Positions 23,291-33,948 are shown, numbered from the stretch's first letter. The stretch is DNA of 64,000 nt from Cyanophora paradoxa (GCA_004431415.1 QPMI01000404.1:1-64000); one strand, 5' to 3'. A program made the numbers and translations. The notes: generated by a model not told the origin, from the letters alone.

Positions 23291-23896
23291 TCCACGGTCC
23301 TAACTTAGTAACTGCCAGTCTACTGGTATGCCATGATGAGTCTATGATGTATACGTAGCTATAGAATAATCATGATGGCACGATCATGATCATGATTCAT
23401 GACATGATCAGGTCGGTGGTACCACTGGTACGGACTATACCCCTAGCTACCGGTATAGCCCTTAGAGGGCTATAGTTCAGGCTGCGCGGCTCCAACCCCA
23501 TATCCTCGCTTATACCTGGGTTCTCTCCTGTAGGCTCCCACGTCTTGAGGGGGGGTTATGGTTGCTCTGTCCTGATTTGGCTCTCTAGGTAGGAGTAAGT
23601 AGCGTTGCTAGGTGTGTGTAGGTCGCTTTCCTCAGTACAATAGCTCCACCCTGTCCGGTTTCTGATGGCTAGCATTGCGCCTTAGCCTAAATTGTTACCT
23701 TTCGACATGACACAGTCAGACACCCCAGTTACATCACTAGCTGTACTGTCTCGGTGTGTGCGAATTCAGTGATGTAGGGCACGGGCCGGGGGGGGTCCGA
23801 GCCGGATGACGGCCATAGGTCAAGTCGCAAAAGCCGAATATATATATATACGTAGGCCCTAGCTAGGCCGGCCTGCCAAGCCGCCGAGCCGCCGGC
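23291..23896. other. Intergenic, no gene seen
   Basis: Contains GATCATGATCATGATTC runs at 23370-23410 and TATATATATA near 23845. No ORF or RNA gene is supported. Confidence 0.4.
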
Positions 23897-24237
23897 CTAC
23901 CGGCCGGCCTGCAAGCCGGCCTGCCCCCGCTCGCCTTCAAGGCCTAGCCTGAGAGCGTCGTTCATGTAGAAATCGTTCGCGCGGCTCGTCCAGAGGTCGC
24001 AAGTGAGCGCGACCGAGGCGGTGATCCGATGCGGGCCCGCGTGGAGCGCCTTCTTCAGCCGCTCCCGCACGCGGGCCGCCTCCAGCAGCACCTTCATGCG
24101 CAGGCCCTTCCCGTCCGTCGGCGTGTAACGCCTGCGCCGCGTTAGCCTGGGGCACGCGAGCCCCGCGCGCGGCGCCCGGCGCACCCGTCGCTGAACTCGA
24201 AGAGGAGGTCCCGGAGCCACGTCTTCTCGATCGATGT

Positions 24238-24706
24238 TTTTTTTTTTTGAAGTTTGGTGTGTCTCGCATTCTTACACACGGTACCCGTCCGGCTCCTACC
24301 TCGGCACCGTACCACTCTACAACTGTGAACTGAGAGGCCGAGGATGTCCTATCTGTGATTCTAACTCGTCCTCCGCACATACTACGGATCCTCCTTCCGC
24401 GCCGTATTCCGCTCTTGATGTTCAGGTGGTGTACCCGGGCTTGTTGACCTCAGTTCCACATGACCCATGCACGCGCCCACATTGCAGAGCCTTCGGCATG
24501 ATGTCACCCAGTTGCACGGTCCTAGTTGCTTGCTTGATGGTTCTTACGCTTGGCCGTGTTGGGACCAGGAGCTCGGTACCCCTCACGGGGCCCGAGGTCG
24601 GGGTTTCTCCGGGATTTGAAGCGGGTTCGGTAGTTCCGGTCCGGATTCGAACCGGGGTCCTCTGAGCGGTAAGGCCGACACCTTATCCACTCGACTATGC
24701 CTCCCC
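24238..24706 (-). mobile_element. tRNA-derived SINE inserted in hAT remnant
   Basis: A 469-bp insertion lies between two perfect copies of a 21-bp sequence (24217-24237 and 24707-24727). On the minus strand it starts with a tRNA-like head containing a Pol III A box TAGTCGAGTGG and B box GGTTCGAATCC, and ends with A12-13 at 24250-24238. The 3' end holds GTGTGT...ACACAC, which can pair. Acceptor and anticodon stems do not pair well, so it is not a working tRNA. Tail words GTGTGTAAGAATGC resemble GTGTGTACGAATGC at the 3' end of the large LINE, a possible sign of shared reverse transcriptase. Confidence 0.88.
24643..24697 (-). promoter_or_regulatory. Internal Pol III promoter of the SINE (A and B boxes)
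   Basis: A box at 24697-24687 and B box at 24653-24643, 33 bases apart, as in tRNA genes. The B box matches GGTTCGANTCC exactly. Together they would drive RNA polymerase III transcription of the SINE. Confidence 0.75.
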
Positions 24707-25321
24707 CCACGTCTTCTCGATCGATGTGATCATGAGCGCCTTCATGCCCGTAATGAGCGCCTTGGCGACCGCGCGGTGCTTGTTCTCCAGCTCCAGACCC
24801 TTGTACGGTGGAAGCGAGCGCGTCATCATGATCACGGCCTGGCCCTCGCGGCACGCCGCCTGCTCCGCCGTCGTGCTGTCGGTGACGCCGTGATCGCTGA
24901 CGAGATGCATATGCCGCTTCCAGGCGCCCGCTGACGCGCTGCGCATGCCCGTGCTGCACTTGTATTTGAAAAGCCGGGGCTCGTCGCGCGCCGCCTCCGC
25001 CGCGCACTCGCCTACATCGCAACGGATGTACTCCGTGGTGCCGCCGGCCAGGCCTAAGCGGCCGTGGATCCAGTACCAACCGCTGAGCCGCTTCAGCCGC
25101 GACTCCCAGGTATCGTCATTGTACGCAACGAACGGGCCCTCGGGAGGCGGTGCCCACGCTTTTACGACGCAGGTCTTCTGCCGCTTTGCCGACTCGGCTG
25201 GCGCGGTCGGGCCGGAGCTGCGCGATGACGGGCCGCTGACCGGTACCGCGGAGAAGAACGCGTCCGCAATCTCCCTCTGCGTCCGACGGTCGGGGGGACT
25301 TGCGTTTAACGCGGCGTCCGC

Positions 25322-25640
25322 TTGGCGATCGGCAGCCGCTGGGTGCTGTGCGTGCGGGCGATGGGCGTGCTGCAGCGGGCGGGGCGCCTGGACGCTGCCG
25401 CCGTGCCGCGGTTCCGGGAGGAGCAGCTGCTCGGCGAGCTGCGCGCCGCCCGCGCCCGCGTCCTCGAGGACCCGGCCGCCTCGGCCCACGGCCTCCTCAA
25501 GCGCCTCAACAAGGCCCTCCTCGAGCGCCCCGCCCGCCGCGCCGACCTCTCCGCCGCCGACTGGACCCGCCGCGTCTTCTCCGAGGCCGCCGAGGTGCCC
25601 CGCCCTCTCGCGATCGCCCTCTCGAGCTGTACCCCTCTCG
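25322..25640 (+). CDS. Possible host gene fragment with extreme GC3
   Basis: The + frame shows nearly all codons ending in G or C and an ordinary amino-acid mix (LLGELRAARARVLEDPAAS, LLKRLNKALLERP, WTRRVFSEAAE). This looks more protein-like than the opposite strand, which at this point is the low-complexity part upstream of the hAT remnant. No family recognised. It could be an exon of an unknown gene or a chance frame in GC-rich DNA. Confidence 0.3.
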
Positions 25641-25859
25641 CCTCGGCGGGAAGAGCCCCTGACGGCGGAGGGGCGGCAGCTGGCGGGGGCGCAGGGGGAC
25701 GAGGAGCTGAGGCGGGGGGCCCTCGCCGCCATCGCGGAGGGCCTCGGAGAGGGCGGGGCCGATCGCGGGGAGGAGAATCGCGGCCCAGCGACGCCGACCT
25801 GTACAGCCCCTGGCGATTGCGATGATCCCGCGGCCGGCGCCGAGTGAAATTTCATGCAT

Positions 25860-26964
25860 TGCCACTCGAGCTCGCGATCGGCCACGTGCACGCTCAGCGG
25901 ATCTTAGCCTATTCTAGAACATTCGTTTGCATTTGAGGCTCCTAGGCTCGGCGCATGTTTTCATTTCAATTTATATACATGTACCTAGTGCGTCACAAAC
26001 CTTCAAATGATTATGAGAGCGCGAATGCGCTCGAGCTCTTTCCTGAGGGCTTTCTCTGTCACGATCATGATCAGTATTGAAGGATTGCCAAGTTAATGAA
26101 CTCGGAATAAATTAAGATAGAGAGAATATATAGGTCTCTTTCTGTTGTAATGTATTTGATATTCCTTCTCTTTCTATTGGAGTATCTCACTGTGACATAG
26201 TATTCGCTTTGGAATAATATTGCAGCTATAGCGCTATCCATCAGAAATCAGCTTCTCACGTGCCACGGTGCACAATGCATATGCCAGCAATTTCAAGCTG
26301 CAGACTTTCCATTAATTATAATTTATTCGGATTCGGATCGACCGATGCTTTTCTCACAAAGCCCATATCAAGGGCGGTGGCGATTGTATTTGTTCAGTAA
26401 CATTATCGTACGCACTACCGGTTCGGAAATGGCCGAACTCTGGGTCAGAGCATAACCTGAGGCCGGAACACAGGGATAGGCGCTTCGACGCTACGGCTGA
26501 GCGTTTCTCTTGTAGGGGGAGGCGTGGTAGGGGGTCGTGTGTCGTGTTCGTGAGTGTAGGTGCGTGTAGGTCGGCGCCGAGGGGGCCAGCTTTATCGGGC
26601 GGGAGAGAGGGGTGGGGAGGGGGGGGTGGGGGCGACGCGGGCTAGGGTAGCGGGCGCGCCCCCTTATTTTTTATTGCGTTTGGGGCGCGGGGTTTATGTG
26701 GTCCTGGGAAGAGACAGTGTCGGGAGGGGCTGCGGGGGCGGTCGGTTACGGGCGGGGTAGGCGCCCTGGTGTAGTCGGGGGACAGAGGGGCGTGGCGGGG
26801 GGTACCGGCCGTGGGGCTAGTCTGTCGCTAGCCTCGGGGCCAGGGGAAGAGCTTTAGGGGGGGGCGGGCCCGCAAGTGGGCAGGGCTGTACGCGGGGGCG
26901 GGGTAGGGGGGTGACATTGCTTCATAGAGCTATCTAACTCAGAGAGAGGGGGCGGTGGGCTCGT
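25860..26964. other. Intergenic, no gene seen
   Basis: 25900-26400 is moderately AT-rich with no motif. 26500-26960 is strongly G-rich on + (GGGG runs) and could form G-quadruplexes. It may be the 3' UTR of the LINE fragment that ends at 26965. Confidence 0.4.
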
Positions 26965-27702
26965 CTAGGGGCCCCCTTCTTCGGCAGTCATGCTACCGCG
27001 GATTGTACATAGAGAAAGGTGAAAGGAAAACTGAGGCCGAAAGGGTAAAGGGGCCGAAGCCTTTGAGATCGAAAAGAGAGGGAAGTCTACGCCGCCGCGT
27101 TGTCGGCGGCGGCCGCCCGGCGGCCGGCCAGGAGGGCCTCGATGGCGGCGGGGCCCCCGAGGGCCGAGGTGAGCTCGGCCAGCACGCGCTGGGCCGCCTG
27201 GTAGTTGGTGAGCGAGATGGTGGCCGGCCCGGGGCCGGGGGCGGGGGCCGGGCCCGGGGCGAGAAGACGGCCCGGGAGGCCCCTGAGCAGGGAGGAGGGC
27301 TGCATACGGGCGGAAGCGGAGGTTGGCGCCCAGCGCGTTGAGGCCGAGGGCCTGCACGGCCGCCGCGTATTTCTTGGGCACTAGCTCCTGCATTTCTTCT
27401 GCGGCGAAAAGCTTCCATACCGCGAAGGAGGGGTCACAGAGCGCTCGAATGTACGTGCCTGCTTGCGCCAGGAGGCGGCTCTCAAGGTCGAGGGCTCCGA
27501 GGCCGCCGTGGGACGGTGGGAGGACCGCTTTCGCTCGTGCTATCCGGCCGCGCGCGCTGCGCTTCCGGGCGGGTGCATCTGCGGACGAGGGCCATATTGC
27601 TGCCCAGTATTCGTCCTTAATGGCTTGCAATTGGAGGGCGGACGGGGGGCACGGTAGGAACGCGGCCGCGTACATATTGACAGACGCAACGATGGCCGTG
27701 GC
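26965..27702 (-). pseudogene. 3' part of a second LINE reverse transcriptase
   Basis: The minus frame 27702-27310 encodes YAAAFLPCPPSALQLQAIKD, RAKAVLPPSHGGLGALDLES and LLAQAGTYIRAL. This is the pattern of the region after the palm in LINE reverse transcriptases (hydrophobic-P-...-W, then P...GGLG..D). A frame change near 27300 leads to SLTNYQAAQRVLAELTSAL before a stop. The 5' part is missing: it is cut at 27702, exactly where the A tail of the large LINE lies, so the larger element seems to have inserted here or joined here. Confidence 0.6.
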
Positions 27703-29022
27703 TTTTTTTTTGGAAAGCCTGTTGCATTCGTACACACTTGACAACAGTCCCCCGCTCCTCGCCTACCGGATACTGGGATGCTGACTGCAGGAGGAGATAG
27801 ATGACAAGAGTGCTACAGCTAGTAGTCGTGTCGAGCTGGTGCTTGAGCTGTAGTCTACCGAGTCGCCTCCAGAACATAATATGCGCCGGTCCTCTAGCAG
27901 TGAGCGCGGCATTATGAGCTGCACGGTCCTAGATGCCCGCTTGCTGTCTCGTAGAAATTGGCCGTGGTGCGCTGTGTCCTATCTAATAATGGGGAGATGC
28001 GGTAGGGGAAGAGGGTCCGCGGTGTCGTCGCGCCCGTCGTCGTCGCCGCCGTTCGAAGTCCAGCTCCGACCAGTAGGACGAGGCGCCGCGCTCCGAGACC
28101 TGCGCCACCCCCCCCCCCTCCCCCTCCCTCCCCCCACCCCTTCCCTCCCCCCCCTCCCCCGGACCTCCTCGCTAGCCCCTGTATTTCAGGATGTCGTGCC
28201 CCGAGGGTCGACATGAAGGAAGTGATATGTAGCTGACAGGCGCAGTGATGAGCTGAGTAGTTGGCGGGCGTATCTGGAGGGGCAGAGCAGATGTGGGAGA
28301 CGGGCCGGGCCTGTGGGGGTGATCGCGCCATGGTGGATGCGGCGGCAGCCGCACGTTGCGCACATGTCTGGGAGGTATTGGAGTATGCTGCCGGGCTTTC
28401 GAGGTTTGCGCGGCTTCGGGGAGGGCGTCGGCAGTGGCGTCGGCGGCGGCGGCGGCGGCCGGGGCAGCGGGGGCAGCTCTTCCAGTCGGGCTGGCTGTCG
28501 GCGTCGGAGTTTTTTCCGGGGTTCCGAGGTTGTCTGGCCCGCGGGGGCGCGCATGCTAGGCGGCCGCACCGTAGCTTCTGCCATCGGTTTCCATTCGCCT
28601 GGGGCAAAGAATTTAAAGATGGAGCCCTCAGGGAGCCCTGGAATGGGGTCCGGTGGAGAGGCTGAGGCGTCACGCTTGCCGCGTTTCTGTCCTGGAGGCT
28701 TCCGAGGGCCGGGGTGTGTTTGCGTTTGCTGCTCAGCGGCTCTGATGGTGTTATCTCTGGGCGACGCTTGGCGCTGGGGGCCGGGGCTGCATCGTCATCC
28801 TCCACCGTACGTTTGGAGCCAACGGGTGGGGCTTACTGGTGGGCGGTGGCGGGTGCTGCGGGGCCCCGTGCTCGTCTCTGAAGCGTTTAGCTGATGTCGG
28901 GGGTGCTGCGGGCGTGGCCGCAGGCCGTTTCACTACGCGGGCGGGGGGCTGCGGGGGGTATAGAAGGGGTAGTTCCAAGTCGTTCGTCGAGGACGTGGGC
29001 TGGGAGGGGCTAGGATTGCGGA
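27703..29022 (-). other. 3' region of the giant LINE
   Basis: Minus-strand DNA after the last stop of the LINE frame. It still encodes Pro/Arg/Ser-rich stretches in shifting frames (28978-28751, 28805-27912, 28584-28186), possibly an eroded C-terminus. 28106-28164 is a C-rich tract on + (G-rich in the RNA). The A9 tail at 27711-27703 closes the element. Confidence 0.5.
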
Positions 29023-30324
29023 CTAGGTGGAATCCGACCCCCGCTGCGCTGTCGATGCAGAGACCTGTAGCGAGGTGGCGGAGGCACAGGCGGGCGGAGG
29101 CAAAGCTTGCCCCGCAGGTGTCGCAGCGAGGGCGTCGCGCTTCGAGTTCGCGGAGGCGGGCGCTACGTCGGGGGGGCTGGCTGTCCTGATGCTGAGCTGG
29201 GTGCTGACCGGGTTCCTCTTCCAGCTTCTTCCAGGTGAACGCCGCCAGCTCGGCCGCCAGGGCAGGAGCTGCCCCGCCGAGGTACTCCGTGATCGTGACT
29301 TGTTGGCGTTCGAGCGAGGGGCACCGGGTAGTCGGGTAAGAGGAATTGGAGCCGGGGCTGGAGTAGGGACCTGAGCCATCATCGAGGCCTTGGTCCGCTT
29401 GGTGCGTTTTTTTCCCGGCGTGATGCCGTGTTCCTGTTCCCAGGCTATGACTGCGTCGCAGCGGGTTTTCCAGATGCTCCGTGCATGCTCGTCCGCTAGT
29501 TGCACCAAGCCGTTCACTGCTTGCTTCGAGGTCGTGGCTAGAGCTCGAACTCCGAATGCTCGGAGTAGGACGTGAATTCCTTGCGGGGCGACAAGCTGGA
29601 AGAGAGCTCGAAATTCGAATTGGTGAAGGAGGTCAGCTGCTTCGAGAATAGCTAGTTTTTGGCCCTGTGGGCAATCCGGAGCGAATTCGAGCGGAGGGCT
29701 GGACATGCCGGGGTCTAGTAGGAAGGGGAACAGCGCGTCCCAGGAGCTGCGAAGTCCCGTCGGCTTGTGTTTCATCACATGTTTAAGGACGTGCTCGCGG
29801 GCGGCTAGGCGGAAGACGTTGACGGCAGTAGCGGCAGCAGGGCATACCCAGATGTGATCGAAGTCTTCCTCTGCGAGGCGGCAGCGGGGGCAAATTGGTC
29901 CCTCGGGGCAGATTGCCGCATAGATGTCCGGGCGCGTGCGAGCACGGACTCGCAGCGTGGCCAAAGATGCAGTCAGCAGTTTTGAGCGCGTCGCGCGAAG
30001 CTGAACCCCGGCTTGGGTCTTGCGGCGTCCATCTTTGCGGTGTGCGGACATGAGGGAGAGAGCGGCGTCGAGTTGGCCGCCAGTGAAGCGCAGGAGTCTA
30101 CCAGCTTCGAGTTGACAGCTCCACTGAATGAAGTCCACGAGCTGGGCTTCCTCGTCCATGTGTTTGCGCGGGTCTCCGTTCACGCGGTACGCCAAGAGGT
30201 GGCCGGCGTATCTCTCTGTGCCGGTCGGCAGCTCCGCAGAGCCAGACTTAAGCTTGGTGCCATAGCGGATAAGCGGGGTAGTAGACCCGCATCCTGCGGG
30301 AAGGTATAGGAGGGCAGGGCAGGG
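29023..30324 (-). CDS. LINE C-terminal part: RNase H end and CCHC zinc finger
   Basis: The frame continues that of 40612-42786 across the polinton: element plus target duplication is 10,281 bp, a multiple of three, and the TSD lies between the two parts. Its first residues follow the final RNase H helix. CPRCRLAEEDFDHIWVCP at about 29840-29895 fits the CX2C-X7-9-HX4C finger that follows RNase H in many LINEs. Further on, IWKTRCDAVIAWEQEHG resembles the terminal IW-RC helix of such proteins. The finger is thought to bind template RNA. The stop at 29023 ends the protein. The ATG-like starts inside are irrelevant if the frame was once continuous. Confidence 0.75.
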   Translation of the reverse strand, partial: PCPALLYLPAGCGSTTPLIRYGTKLKSGSAELPTGTERYAGHLLAYRVNGDPRKHMDEEAQLVDFIQWSCQLEAGRLLRFTGGQLDAALSLMSAHRKDGRRKTQAGVQLRATRSKLLTASLATLRVRARTRPDIYAAICPEGPICPRCRLAEEDFDHIWVCPAAATAVNVFRLAAREHVLKHVMKHKPTGLRSSWDALFPFLLDPGMSSPPLEFAPDCPQGQKLAILEAADLLHQFEFRALFQLVAPQGIHVLLRAFGVRALATTSKQAVNGLVQLADEHARSIWKTRCDAVIAWEQEHGITPGKKRTKRTKASMMAQVPTPAPAPIPLTRLPGAPRSNANKSRSRSTSAGQLLPWRPSWRRSPGRSWKRNPVSTQLSIRTASPPDVAPASANSKRDALAATPAGQALPPPACASATSLQVSASTAQRGSDST

Positions 30325-30330
30325 CCCATC
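30325..30330 (+). repeat. Target-site duplication of the polinton, left
   Basis: CCCATC directly before the left terminal inverted repeat; the same six bases follow the right one at 40606-40611. Six-base duplications are usual for polinton integrases. Confidence 0.9.
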
Positions 30331-30567
30331 AAAAAAATCCACTTTGTGCCCACTCTACGGGACTGGGCCTCTTCGCCGTCATCCGCCACCCCATCCCCTC
30401 GTCATCACGTTAGCGGTGTCTGATTGCAACCTGACTCATAAAGAGCATTCAGGGTCATAGCTAGTCGCAAAATCGTCTGAAAAGAGATTTGGCGTGTGGT
30501 AACGAAATTTGGCGTGGGGTAACGATTTAAAAAACGAATTCCTAGATGAACCACAGCTCATAATTAA
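30331..30567 (+). repeat. Polinton left terminal inverted repeat
   Basis: 237 bp, starting AAAAAAATCCACTTTGTGCC. The reverse complement is at 40369-40605 with two noticed differences. It includes two near-identical 18-base units (ATTTGGCGTGTGGTAACG and ATTTGGCGTGGGGTAACG, near 30490 and 30511) and a fragment of the AP2 reading frame. Confidence 0.92.
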
Positions 30568-30663
30568 TAAAATTCAAATCGTCCCTACTACGGTTTCCTT
30601 GAAGAAGCCTGGCTCAAAATTAACCTTATAGCCAACGAACCGACCAATCGACCTTTCGAGTTG

Positions 30664-31596
30664 CTACTTCTGTTTCGGCGCGCTTCGCAAATTATGCTTG
30701 ACGGGACCACCTAAATATTTCGGATTAAAATCGCTCGCAAGCTTCTTCAGCTCCCTCGCCTGCCGCGTCTGTCCGGCATATTTCTTAGTTTCGATCAAGC
30801 CCTCTCGCCTCAGCTTGCGCTCGACCTTCTCCTTAGCCGCTTTCTTCTCTATACGCTCGCTAGCTATAGGGACTGCGGTGCTAGCAGGCCTGATCTCCTG
30901 GGGTTTGACCCTCCGTTTAATCTCGACTCCGTCCTTGGTGATCAGCCTCACACGGTTCCTGTCAGCGCCGACGACCGTGTACACCTCCTTGCTTGGCTGA
31001 GCCGTTCCCTTTGCAAATATTGAGGGCTTCGGCTCTAAGACGCGCACCTTGGTCCCAGGCTCGAACTTAGGCGCAGCCTCGCGCTCGATTTGATTTTGCT
31101 TCTGAATTAATTCGTGCAGCTGCTGTCCTACCGCAGGACGCTCATGCACCCACAAGGGAGATACCTCACCACCGAAGGCAGAGTGCTTTGTTCCGTTATA
31201 GGCCTTCACTAGCATTGGGATCCGGCTCAGGAAGAAGGGAGAGCCCCGAGCCTCGGAATCCTTTCGAATCAGAGCCCTCAGAGTCCGAGCGAAGCGATCA
31301 ATAATCCCGAGCTTATCACCCTTCGTAATATGATCGTCCTTTGCGATGTCAGTGTGCATACTCAGATTATTGGAAGCAGCCATGTCCCTTATCGCTTTCG
31401 TATTAAAGCCAGCATCAGCCGCAAAGCCCCATATCCCATCTAAGCTAGCAATGAATTTCGGTAGCTGTGAGAACGTCTCCAGTTTTCTGACGACAGCAAA
31501 GCGCGAGGCAATTTCAATCGCAGCGAAGAGCCTGTACTTTCCAATGAAAAGTACGTCGATTTGATATGCGCCAGGCGGGGCTGAGATTTGATACAT
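30664..31596 (-). CDS. rve-family integrase, D/D/D variant
   Basis: A 310-residue protein. YQID (Asp14), FAADAG (Asp61) and LGIIDRF (Asp100) occupy the three catalytic positions of the retroviral-integrase fold. The third is Asp in place of Glu, and 38 rather than 35 residues separate the last two. Residues about 188-250 (PGTKVRVLEPKPSIFAKG ... YTVVGADRNRVRL) form the SH3/chromo-like C-terminal domain that is also present in the integrase at 5074-6030. The N-terminal HHCC-like part is absent: the protein starts only 10 residues before the first motif. It would cut and join the element ends and make the 6-bp duplication. The start ATG at 31596 lies 7 bases after the stop of pPolB, so the two may be on one transcript. 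A start further upstream is not available in frame. Confidence 0.85.
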   Translation of the reverse strand: MYQISAPPGAYQIDVLFIGKYRLFAAIEIASRFAVVRKLETFSQLPKFIASLDGIWGFAADAGFNTKAIRDMAASNNLSMHTDIAKDDHITKGDKLGIIDRFARTLRALIRKDSEARGSPFFLSRIPMLVKAYNGTKHSAFGGEVSPLWVHERPAVGQQLHELIQKQNQIEREAAPKFEPGTKVRVLEPKPSIFAKGTAQPSKEVYTVVGADRNRVRLITKDGVEIKRRVKPQEIRPASTAVPIASERIEKKAAKEKVERKLRREGLIETKKYAGQTRQARELKKLASDFNPKYLGGPVKHNLRSAPKQK

Positions 31597-31603
31597 TTAA
31601 TGA

Positions 31604-33948
31604 TTACGCAGCATTATTGTGCCAGTGTCCAAGCGCTCGAGTATCGACCTTGTTGTCGCACAGGAATCGCTTTGTATCGAGAGTGTGCAACGCCTGCTTA
31701 GTCGTCCTCTGTAAAATGATCTCATGTTGCTTTGATCGAAACTGATGAATGCCTTCAACAACGCATGATGCGCCCTTATCGATGCAGTCGAAGAATTGCT
31801 GACGTCTTAGCTGCTTCATGTAATTTCTGTTTATTCCCTTGCAAACGACTTTTTCATCATCCTCGTCCTTTTCTTTTTCGCGATCCTCTGGCAAACTATA
31901 CCAGTAGCTCTTTGGTCGGTTCCCAATGAACTCCAGCATTTGCACGCCGTTCATTACATCCTTGAAAAGCCCTGGCACCTTCTTCGTCGCCTTTTTAATC
32001 CTTTTAATCTGATCGAGAGTCATCCCAGTAAACAGCGGATGATCATCTTTGTAACCGCTCACATCTAGGTGCGGCATGATCTTCCTCATATCATCGTAGA
32101 TGTCATAATCTGGGTCTGATGAAGTTACCTCAAGGATCAAACTGTCAGTATCGGTGGCGAGCAGCCTCATGTTGTCTCCCCACAACGGCTTCAGAACGGT
32201 ATAGTAGAACTTGTACATGTGCAACTTGGCCAGTTCGAGAATAGCAAAGCCACCGTAAATCGGTTTGTTTAAAAGCTGGACAGTCTTTCTATTTTCAACG
32301 AAAGCAAAGTCTCCGAATTCTTCGACTCTTTTTACACGCTTTGGTTCAGCAGCAAGCTTACTCAACCTAGCGGGATCAGTAACAAGTTCGGCCTTGATAT
32401 GATTACGAACATTTTCGATATTCTTGCCGAAAACGCTGTTGCTTGCCAACTTGAAATAATCTTGCAAGAACTTGTACGAGGCCTCTGCCCGTTTTAGCGT
32501 GTTTAGATCGGTAAATGTTTTAAGCCAAGCCACTTGCTTATAGCTGACGACTCGGTGGATCTTCTTTACAACTAATCCCATTTGAACATAGAACTGGAGA
32601 ACTCGTCCATCGGTAACGTAATTCTTCTTGCTTAGCAGATTCGGCACGAGCTTCTTCGTCTTCTCAACGTGAATAAGCTTTTCGTCAGCTATAACCTTCT
32701 GCTGAGCGGCGGAGAGGAGACTGGAAGATACAAGCATAGTCTCTGGGGCAAGTGGGTAATCCGAAAACTTGTCGTGTAATTCATTTGGCACTTCTAGGTC
32801 GATCTCCAATGTATAGCCACGGTCGCCATCAAAGTCAAAGCTTGCAATCTGTGATATATCGAGTGTCTCGTCTAACTTGAAATCGCCAACGGGAAGCTTT
32901 TGTGACTCTGCAAAGCAATACAGAGCATTAGCGTCGAAGTACATAAGATACGATGTAAGCTTTGTCCGATCATGATCCTTCAGATACTTGTTGTTCGCCT
33001 TTGCATGGCGCTTTGAAATCATGGATATACCGCCTCTTATTCCATTCTCAAACATACGGTATATCGACTCCTGGCCTTCGTGCAACAGGTCGAATTCAAC
33101 CTTCGTTAGTTTAAGAGCAGTGTTCCAGAAAAACCCAGGCGACGACATGTAATAGGCAGGATCCAGACCGTAAGTATCCATTGATTCAGACCGATAGTTC
33201 TCGAAGATGTCGGCGAGCAAAGTGATATCGAGAGCCATATAATGAAGCATATAGTCTCGCAAAGTCATACAACCAAGCGCAGACCATACCCTCTGTGCAT
33301 GCAGATAATCATCATCAGATATCCCCTCGTTCTTGAGGCTGCTAAAGAATCGCTCCTTCACTGGCAAGCAAGTATCTTCAAGCTTTGAGTCGTCATCAAC
33401 GTACTCATAAGGAAAAACACCTTTACGAGTCATCAGTTCAAACATATGCAGCTCAGGGAAAAGCTTCCTAGTGTAAACGAATTTCGAATAATCGGGAGAA
33501 CCGTCTTCATTTTTTAAGATCAGGCCTTTAGCCAGTTCTTCGAGGCTGCCCAGCATATGCTTTGAGCTGTCTCTGAATTTGTAGATGCCGTAAGTAAGCT
33601 GGGATATCTTCTCGCTGTTCTGGAAAATGGCTCCCCAACTATCAGTCAAGAGTCCTTCCGGTCGCATCGTCCACATCAGTTCCTTATGTTTTTGCTCGAT
33701 CAGTTCTTTGATCGCAGCCTCGGACAGTGACGCCTGATTTTCAGCAGTGATTATCGGCTTCAAACGCTCGATCTCGTCCTTGACGCGTTTCTTATAATCC
33801 TCAGCCGCAGCCTTTCGACGAACCATTCCTTTGATTAAAGCCATGAGTACCAGATGCGAGTCAAAGCCTGTGAGGTTATGAGCGAATATCGATACCTCAA
33901 TTGACTTTGCCCTGCGACGGTTGCATCCATGACAAGCAGCGCCTAGAT
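31604..33948 (-). CDS. Protein-primed DNA polymerase B, C-terminal part
   Basis: The open frame runs from about 33948, with its first ATG at 33844 (746 residues from there). Before that ATG it encodes GAACHGCNRR (the end of the HNH/EndoVII-like finger) and FAHNLTGFDSHL (Exo II), so the true N-terminus is in the other frame. Later motifs: Exo III YMALDITLLADIF near residue 205, palm motif A YFDANALYCFA near 300, motif B ASNSVFGK near 468, motif C ATDTDSLI near 563. It replicates the linear element by protein priming. The frame is joined to 33943-35715 by a -1 step at 33943-33950. Motif B has Phe where Tyr is usual. Confidence 0.88.

Larger units (their letters stand above)
23920..25260 (-). 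pseudogene. hAT-type transposase remnant, interrupted by a SINE
   Basis: On the minus strand, residues encoded at about 25250-24710 include a cysteine/histidine-rich, BED-finger-like part (YIRCDVGEC...KYKCS...KRHMHLVSDH) and a helical part ending MITSIEKTW. After the SINE the frame resumes with LRDLLFEFSD. After a further frame change comes VALTCDLWTSRANDFYM (about 24010-23960), closely like the LT-D-WTSR-N-Y signature of hAT transposases. The frame then ends soon after, in low-complexity DNA. hAT enzymes excise and insert DNA with a DDE RNase H fold; the rest of that fold is not seen here. The gene is broken by the SINE, by at least one frameshift and by truncation. An identity as a domesticated BED-finger gene cannot be excluded. 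Confidence 0.62.

Noticed and set aside
24640-24706. tRNA gene on the minus strand
   Set aside because: A and B boxes are good, but acceptor and anticodon stems do not pair, and the unit ends in an A tail with a 21-bp target duplication: it is the head of a SINE.
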